Of a stretch of 64,000 nt of DNA, positions 59,125 through 64,000 are shown one piece after another. The position numbers were made by a program, and so were the translations under genes. The notes under the pieces are model-generated. The model was not told where the DNA came from and searched no databases. It saw nothing but the letters and a program-made list of their open reading frames with translations. Positions within the stretch are counted from its first letter, which is position 1; each line of letters begins with the position of its first letter. The DNA lies in NCBI RefSeq assembly GCF_023282985.1, contig NZ_JAGQDC010000002.1:396406-460405 (forward strand), in the 5' to 3' direction. Origin of the DNA: Serratia silvae (GTDB lineage: Bacteria > Pseudomonadota > Gammaproteobacteria > Enterobacterales > Enterobacteriaceae).

Positions 59125-60258
59125 ATGTCTACTCCGTTATTTCGCCGTAAGGCATTGCATGCTGCATTACTGGCCGTTCCTGCTTTCGCACTGAGTCTCA
59201 ACGCGCTGGCGGCGGATATCCCGCGGGTTTTGGTGACCGTTAACGACAAACAGTGTGAGCCGATGCAGTTGACCCTGCCAGCCGGTAAAACTCAGTTTGT
59301 GGTGCATAACACCAGCCAGAAGAACCTGGAGTGGGAAATCCTCAAAGGTGTGATGGTGGTGGAAGAGCGTGAAAATATCGCGCCGGGTTTCACCCAGAAA
59401 ATGACGGCAAACCTGGAAGCGGGCGAATACGACATGACCTGTGGGCTGCTGAGCAACCCTAAAGGCAAGCTTGTCGTCACGGCTGCGGGTACGGTAGCTG
59501 ATGGCAAACCGAATGTGATGGATCTGGTTGGCCCGATTGCCGAATATAAAGTCTATGTCACCAAGGAAGTTGAAGGGCTGGTCAAGCAAACCAAGCTGTT
59601 CACCGATGCGATCAAAGCCGGTGATGTGGCCCAGGCCCGCAAGCTTTATGCGCCAACCCGTCAGCACTACGAGCGTATCGAACCGATTGCCGAGCTGTTC
59701 TCCGATCTGGACGGTAGCATCGACGCCCGTGAAGACGACTATGAGAAGAAAGCCGAAGATCCAAAATTCACCGGCTTCCACCGTCTGGAGAAAGCGCTGT
59801 TTGCCGACAACACCACCAAGGGCATGAATGAGTACGCCGATGGTCTGTACAAAGACACGCTGGAGTTGCAAAAGCGCATCGGTGAACTGACCTTCCCGCC
59901 AAGTAAAGTGGTGGGTGGCGCTGCTGGCCTGATTGAAGAAGTGGCGGCCAGCAAGATCAGCGGTGAAGAAGATCGCTACAGCCGTACCGACCTGTGGGAT
60001 TTCCAGGCTAACGTCGATGGTGCTCAGAAGATCGTCAACCTGCTGCGTCCGTTATTGGAAAAGGCCAACCAGCCACTGCTGGCGAAGATCGACGCCAACT
60101 TTAAAACCGTCGACACCATTCTTGCTAAGTACAAGACTCCAGAGGGTTATGAATCTTACGAGAAGCTGACCGACGCAGATCGTAAGGCGATGAAAGGGCC
60201 GATCACCACGCTGGCAGAAGACTTGTCACAACTGCGTGGCGTACTGGGTCTGGATTAA
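59125..60258 (+). CDS. efeO: Iron uptake periplasmic protein EfeO
   Basis: Periplasmic protein of 377 residues with a signal peptide cleaved after ALAA (about residue 30). The N-terminal cupredoxin-like domain (about 30–120) is followed by the M75 peptidase-like domain, whose [10 protein letters not shown] region holds the HxxE-type metal site in this family. It hands iron to EfeU. efeB begins 7 bases after its stop. Confidence 0.96.
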   Translation: MSTPLFRRKALHAALLAVPAFALSLNALAADIPRVLVTVNDKQCEPMQLTLPAGKTQFVVHNTSQKNLEWEILKGVMVVEERENIAPGFTQKMTANLEAGEYDMTCGLLSNPKGKLVVTAAGTVADGKPNVMDLVGPIAEYKVYVTKEVEGLVKQTKLFTDAIKAGDVAQARKLYAPTRQHYERIEPIAELFSDLDGSIDAREDDYEKKAEDPKFTGFHRLEKALFADNTTKGMNEYADGLYKDTLELQKRIGELTFPPSKVVGGAAGLIEEVAASKISGEEDRYSRTDLWDFQANVDGAQKIVNLLRPLLEKANQPLLAKIDANFKTVDTILAKYKTPEGYESYEKLTDADRKAMKGPITTLAEDLSQLRGVLGLD

Positions 60259-60265
60259 GGCGAAA

Positions 60266-61564
60266 ATGATGAACCACAAGACCGGCCCGCACAACGGGCC
60301 GTTTCCTCAGGATGAACAGGCCGCTTCGCCATCGCGCAGACGGTTGTTGCAAGGTTTGGGCATGATGGGCGGTGCTCTGGCGTTGGCTGGGCCATCCCTG
60401 GCACGGGCTGTAGAAGAGCCGCTGGCTACCTCGCAGGATGAACGCTGGCAAAAACAACCGTTCTACGGTCAGCATCAATCCGGTATCTTGACGCCACAAC
60501 AGGCGGCCATGATGCTGGTGGCTTTCGACATGCTGGCGACCAATAAGCAGGATCTCGAACGGCTATTTCGTCTGTTGACCAACCGTATTGCGTTCCTCAC
60601 CAGCGGCGGTAAGGCTCCGGAGGTCGATCCCAAACTGCCACCAATGGATTCGGGTATCATGGGGCCGGAGATCTACCCCGATAACCTGACCATCACCGTT
60701 TCTGTTGGCACCTCGCTGTTTGATGAGCGCTTTGGCTTGCAGCCGAAAAAACCGCTGCACCTGCAAACCATGACTCGCTTCCCCAACGATTCACTTGATG
60801 CAGCCCTGTGTCATGGTGACTTGCTGCTGCAAATCTGTGCCAATACCAATGAAACGGTGATCCACGCGCTGCGCGATATCATCAAGCATTCGCCAGACTT
60901 GCTCAGCGTGCGTTGGAAGCGGGAAGGTTTTATCTCGGCACATTCGGCCCGCAGCCGGGGCAAAGAGACGCCGATTAACCTGCTGGGCTTCAAAGACGGC
61001 ACCGCCAACCCAAAAACCAGCGATAAGCCGTTAATGGATCAGGTTGTGTGGGTCGGTGATAAAGCGGGGGAACCTGCCTGGGCCGTTGGCGGTAGCTATC
61101 AAGCCGCGCGTATCATTCGTTTCCACGTCGAATTTTGGGATCGGACGCCGTTGCAGGAGCAACAAACCATCTTTGGCCGTGAAAAACACAGCGGCGCGCC
61201 GTTGGGGATGAAGCACGAGCACGACGAACCCGATTATGCCAAAGACCCGGAAGGTAAGCTGATCCCTCTGGATGCCCATATTCGGTTGGCCAACCCGCGC
61301 ACACCGCAAACCCAGAGCAGCCTGATGCTGCGCCGTGGCTACAGTTATTCGCTGGGCGTTTCCAATTCGGGGCAACTGGAGATGGGCCTGCTGTTTGTCT
61401 GTTACCAGGCAGACTTGGAACAGGGCTTCCTGGCGGTGCAGAAACGGTTAAACGGTGAAGCGCTGGAGGAATACGTCAAGCCTATCGGCGGCGGTTATTT
61501 CTTTGTGTTACCGGGCGTCAAGACGAGTGGCGATTATTTGGCCAGTGGCTTGCTGCAGGCTTGA
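60266..61564 (+). CDS. efeB: DyP-type heme peroxidase EfeB
   Basis: Tat-exported peroxidase, 432 residues, with the twin-arginine signal [10 protein letters not shown] and a hydrophobic stretch ending ARA (about residue 48). The GFKDGTANP motif (distal Asp) and the proximal His region near [20 protein letters not shown] are present. It oxidises ferrous iron or haem-related substrates for uptake. ATG 60266 has AAGG upstream; ATG 60269 is an equal alternative. Last gene of efeUOB. Confidence 0.96.
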   Translation: MMNHKTGPHNGPFPQDEQAASPSRRRLLQGLGMMGGALALAGPSLARAVEEPLATSQDERWQKQPFYGQHQSGILTPQQAAMMLVAFDMLATNKQDLERLFRLLTNRIAFLTSGGKAPEVDPKLPPMDSGIMGPEIYPDNLTITVSVGTSLFDERFGLQPKKPLHLQTMTRFPNDSLDAALCHGDLLLQICANTNETVIHALRDIIKHSPDLLSVRWKREGFISAHSARSRGKETPINLLGFKDGTANPKTSDKPLMDQVVWVGDKAGEPAWAVGGSYQAARIIRFHVEFWDRTPLQEQQTIFGREKHSGAPLGMKHEHDEPDYAKDPEGKLIPLDAHIRLANPRTPQTQSSLMLRRGYSYSLGVSNSGQLEMGLLFVCYQADLEQGFLAVQKRLNGEALEEYVKPIGGGYFFVLPGVKTSGDYLASGLLQA

Positions 61565-61591
61565 ACAGCTAAAGTTTTCCGTAGAACAGAG

Positions 61592-61618
61592 AAGCGCAGC
61601 GCAAAGGCTGCGCTTTTT
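61592..61618 (+). terminator. Rho-independent terminator of efeUOB
   Basis: A 9-bp stem (AAGCGCAGC / GCTGCGCTT) with a short loop, then a T run. It is followed by about 240 bp of A/T-rich DNA with no gene. Confidence 0.92.
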
Positions 61619-61861
61619 CATGTGCTCAATTTTTAATCTGGAAACCTAAATGTCATCCATTGGAATTAATATTAATTAATTGATATTTAACAATAAAATA
61701 ATCTAACACCAAGTAATCTACGCTTTGATATAGTGGTGTCGCAGTGGGTTCAAACAAAAAATATTAATTTTTTTACATTTTAGCAACGCAGCGCGTTTGA
61801 ATGTCATTATACTGTAATCATCTGGCGGTAGTTTTCACACGGTGCACAGCTCAATGCTGTT

Positions 61862-61984
61862 TAGCCTATGGATTTCAAGTTGCGGCTAGGCAACAAGCTT
61901 ATTCATCCCCAGGAGCTTACTTTAGTAAGTGACTGGGGTGAATAAGTGCAGTTAACAATGCTGCAGCTTGAAAGACGACGGGTA
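61862..61984. repeat. ERIC element (standard length)
   Basis: 123-bp imperfect palindrome with the ERIC core (CATCCCCAGGAGCTTAC ... AAGTGACTGGGGTGA) and ends near TATGGATTTCAAG and CTTGAAAGACGACGGGTA. It lies in the efeB–phoH gap. Bases 61985–62235 between the two ERIC copies show no gene. Confidence 0.93.
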
Positions 61985-62235
61985 AAAATATCACTGCGGG
62001 GATCGCTAATGGTAAAGTCCTTGGTTGGGCTACAAACAACAAATAACATACCTTCCCTGATTTCTCGTTGTAACGAGGGCCCTCTCTACGACTCTCAATT
62101 TCTGACCGACTCTTGGCTTTCCTTTCGCATTAATCCGGCTGACACACACTCCTGTTTTGTACCAATCTCGTTGTTCTGTAAAAAAGAGCCGCGCCCGTTG
62201 GCGGCTAGGTGTTCACGTTATTTATCAACAACCAA

Positions 62236-62437
62236 ATACTCTATGGATTTCAAGCTGCAGCTAGGCGACAAGCTATCTCATCCCCAGGAGCTTACTTTTG
62301 TAAGTGACTGGGGTGACAAATCTGTCGGGAACAGATTTGAACGCTGTACACAGCGGCCCCGAAGGGGTGAGGTCCAGGGATGGGCCGAATAGCTATGTGC
62401 AGGTAACAACGCTGCAGCTTGAAAGACGACGAGTATT
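62236..62437. repeat. ERIC element carrying an internal insertion
   Basis: 202-bp element with the same ends as the neighbouring ERIC. After CTGGGGTGA about 75 bp (62317–62394) interrupt the core before GCAGGTAACAACGCTGCAG resumes. The inserted part has two inverted repeats (CAAATCTGTcgggAACAGATTTG, and CCCCGAAGGGG). Enteric ERICs with ~70-bp inserts at fixed sites are known. It ends 92 bp before phoH. Confidence 0.88.
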
Positions 62438-62529
62438 AAAGGGGGCCATAACCTAATACGTGTGTGAAACAACATCGCTCGGTTTTGTACTGCCGCTGCG
62501 GTAGGTGAAACAAACTGTAAGGTGCCACT

Positions 62530-63318
62530 ATGGGAAGACAGAAAGCAGTGATCAAAGCACGTCGTGAAGCCAAACGCGTCATTCGTCGTGACGCTCGTAG
62601 TCATCGCCAGCGTGAAGAAGAAAGCGTGACTTCGCTGGTACAAATGGGTGGTGTGGAATCTATCGGCATGGCACGTGACAGCCGGGATACTTCTACCATC
62701 GAGGCTAGAACCGAAGCTCAAGGTCATTACTTATCAGCCATAGAAAACAAGCTGTTGATATTTGCCACTGGTGAGGCCGGTTGCGGTAAAACCTTCATCA
62801 GTGCTGCCAAGGCAGCTGAAGCCCTGATACATAAAGAGGTGGATCGGATTATCGTCACTCGTCCGGTTCTGCAGGCGGATGAAGATCTCGGCTTTTTGCC
62901 GGGGGATATCTCTGAGAAGTTCGCCCCTTATTTCCGGCCGGTGTATGACATTCTACTACGCCGTTTAGGATCGTCGTTCTTGCAATACTGCCTGCGCCCG
63001 GAAATTGGCAAGGTAGAGATCGCGCCTTTCGCCTATATGCGCGGGCGTACCTTCGAAAATGCGGTAGTCATCCTGGACGAGGCCCAGAACGTGACGGCCA
63101 GCCAGATGAAGATGTTTTTGACCCGTCTGGGCGAGAACGTCACGGTGATCGTGAACGGCGATATTACCCAGTGCGATTTGCCACGCGGCGTGAAATCCGG
63201 CCTTAGCGACGCGCTGGAACGCTTCGAAGAGGATGAGATGGTCGGTATCATTCGTTTCGACAAACAGGACTGTGTGCGCTCTGCCTTGTGCCAACGCACG
63301 CTTAATGCTTACGATTAA
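62530..63318 (+). CDS. phoH: PhoH family ATPase
   Basis: Cytoplasmic P-loop protein of 262 residues with Walker A ATGEAGCGKTFISAAKAAEA, Walker B VVILDEAQNVT and the IVNGDITQCDLPRG sensor region. It is almost the same as E. coli PhoH beyond its N-terminal extension. In E. coli it is phosphate-starvation inducible; no clear Pho box is seen here. ATG 62530 has GTAAGGTG upstream. Confidence 0.95.
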   Translation: MGRQKAVIKARREAKRVIRRDARSHRQREEESVTSLVQMGGVESIGMARDSRDTSTIEARTEAQGHYLSAIENKLLIFATGEAGCGKTFISAAKAAEALIHKEVDRIIVTRPVLQADEDLGFLPGDISEKFAPYFRPVYDILLRRLGSSFLQYCLRPEIGKVEIAPFAYMRGRTFENAVVILDEAQNVTASQMKMFLTRLGENVTVIVNGDITQCDLPRGVKSGLSDALERFEEDEMVGIIRFDKQDCVRSALCQRTLNAYD

Positions 63319-63333
63319 CCTATTTATATCTCT

Positions 63334-63359
63334 AAAAGGGCCACTTCGGTGGCCTTTTT
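63334..63359 (+). terminator. Rho-independent terminator of phoH
   Basis: Stem AAAAGGGCCAC / GTGGCCTTTTT with one G·T pair and a TTCG tetraloop; 3' arm merges into T's. It ends the phoH transcript. Confidence 0.93.
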
Positions 63360-63527
63360 AATGCTCAAAACTACAGGTAATATCATAAAAAATAATGAGT
63401 TAAGTAGACTCTGTACGTCATTAAAAATGACTCAAGTGTGGACATGGACGCGCTACGTTTGTCTTGAGGTCGTGCGTGTTGCTCCCAAGGTTGTTGACGT
63501 GGATTTGGATCTTTTGACGTTAAAAAG

Positions 63528-63553
63528 TGATCTTACCCAGCAATAGTGGACAC
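63528..63553 (+). repeat. Left terminal inverted repeat of the IS3-family element
   Basis: Starts TGATCTTACCCAGCAATAG and runs to GTGGACAC. The partner repeat is beyond the window edge, so the boundary rests on family recognition. Confidence 0.65.
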
Positions 63554-63561
63554 GGCGCTAA

Positions 63562-63828
63562 GTGAGTAAACTCTTAACCAGATTTCGCCAAGAAACCCTC
63601 AAACTGGCTGAACGTATCGGCGTGGCCGCCGCTGCCCGCGAACTCAGCTTGTACGAATCGCAGATTTATACCTGGCGCAGCAAACTGCAACAGCAGCACT
63701 CTTCATCTGGACACGAGCAGGAAATGTCCACCGAAATTGCCTGCCTGAAACGCCAACTCGCTGAAAAGGATGAAGAGTTGGCCATTCTCCAAAAGGCCGC
63801 GACATACTTCGCGAAGCGCCTGAAATGA
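63562..63828 (+). CDS. IS3-family transposase OrfA (probably N-terminally deleted)
   Basis: 88 codons from GTG 63562. The helix-turn-helix ([30 protein letters not shown]) and the leucine-zipper tail ([31 protein letters not shown]) are intact. The usual start with a basic segment and H-T/S-PEF motif ahead of the helix is missing, and the leader sequence next to the terminal repeat runs directly into the helix region. A small deletion is likely, so the element may be inactive. Confidence 0.8.
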   Translation: MSKLLTRFRQETLKLAERIGVAAAARELSLYESQIYTWRSKLQQQHSSSGHEQEMSTEIACLKRQLAEKDEELAILQKAATYFAKRLK

Positions 63829-64000
63829 AGTATGTCTTTATCGAAAAACATCAGGCTGAGTTCAGCATCAAAGCCATGTGCCGGGTGCTCCGTGTTGCAC
63901 GCAGCGGCTGGTATGCCTGGCGTCTGCGCCGTCATCATATAGCCCCGCGTCAGCAGTTCCGTCTTGTCTGCGATAACGCTGTCCGAAAGGCATTCAGTGA
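63825..64000 (+). CDS. IS3-family transposase OrfB (3' end outside window)
   Basis: ATG 63825 overlaps the orfA stop (ATGA). Fifty-eight codons are visible, starting [20 protein letters not shown] with the [13 protein letters not shown] segment common to IS3 OrfB integrase proteins. The DDE catalytic core would be further downstream, outside the window. OrfB is normally made as a fusion with OrfA by frameshifting. Confidence 0.88.
   Translation, partial: MKYVFIEKHQAEFSIKAMCRVLRVARSGWYAWRLRRHHIAPRQQFRLVCDNAVRKAFS

Larger units (their letters stand above)
63528..64000 (+). mobile_element. IS3-family insertion sequence (left end, cut by window)
   Basis: Begins at the terminal repeat and carries orfA and the start of orfB. 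The right end is outside the window. The terminal sequence and orfB start resemble those of the IS1400/ISEhe3 type of the IS3 family as I remember them. Confidence 0.85.

Noticed and set aside
61946..62392. 148-codon frame between efeB and phoH
   Set aside because: It begins and ends inside two ERIC elements, and its peptide is a translation of the repeats.
63349..63546. 65-codon frame between phoH and the IS element
   Set aside because: It starts in the phoH terminator, runs into the IS terminal repeat and has no ribosome site.

Overview
The window is chromosomal DNA from an enterobacterium of the Serratia/Yersinia type (Yersiniaceae). The evidence is an E. coli-like flagellar and chemotaxis gene set with near-standard protein lengths, ERIC repeats, and linked fliZ–dcyD–tcyJLN, putAP, efeUOB and phoH. 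Serratia is the best guess, from recognition of the proteins rather than any search.

Layout. Bases 1–6.3 kb hold two tandem chemoreceptors and cheR-cheB-cheY-cheZ. Bases 6.5–10.1 kb hold flhB-flhA-flhE. A foreign-looking Rpn nuclease gene (10.47–11.41 kb) follows; it appears to contain a second, separately translated small protein. Bases 11.5–13.1 kb (minus strand) are flgN-flgM-flgA, and 13.2–23.3 kb are flgBCDEFGHIJ and flgKL. From 23.46 to 28.4 kb lies a degraded biosynthetic cluster (chimeric adenylation/HMGL-like/cupin gene, methyltransferase, broken AMP-ligase, remnants of an asparagine synthetase and a hydrolase) with an intact divergent phosphopantetheinyl transferase. A 0.67-kb gap contains a small basic-protein gene resembling Sra. 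The minus strand then carries fliR-Q-P-O-N-M-L (29.1–33.2 kb) and fliK-J-I-H-G-F (33.5–39.9 kb), with fliE divergent at 40.2 kb. An AT-rich stretch with an AraC-type regulator (40.6–42.5 kb) precedes fliT-S-D (minus), fliC, fliA and fliZ (42.5–47.7 kb).

Beyond the flagellar block are dcyD and the cystine importer tcyJ-tcyL-tcyN, a hicAB toxin–antitoxin pair, putA and divergent putP with PutA-type operators between them, the iron uptake operon efeUOB behind a Fur box, two ERIC elements, phoH, and the left end of an IS3-family element cut by the window edge.

The regulatory logic is the usual flagellar cascade. A FlhDC-like half-site lies at flgA/flgB. Near-consensus sigma-28 promoters precede flgM, flgK, fliD and fliC, and their sigma factor (fliA) and anti-sigma factor (flgM) are both present. 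The most unusual items are the Rpn gene-within-gene with its 12-bp repeats, the decayed biosynthetic cluster with in-frame deletion fusions, an 11-G tract inside flhA, and ERIC relics in flagellar control regions.
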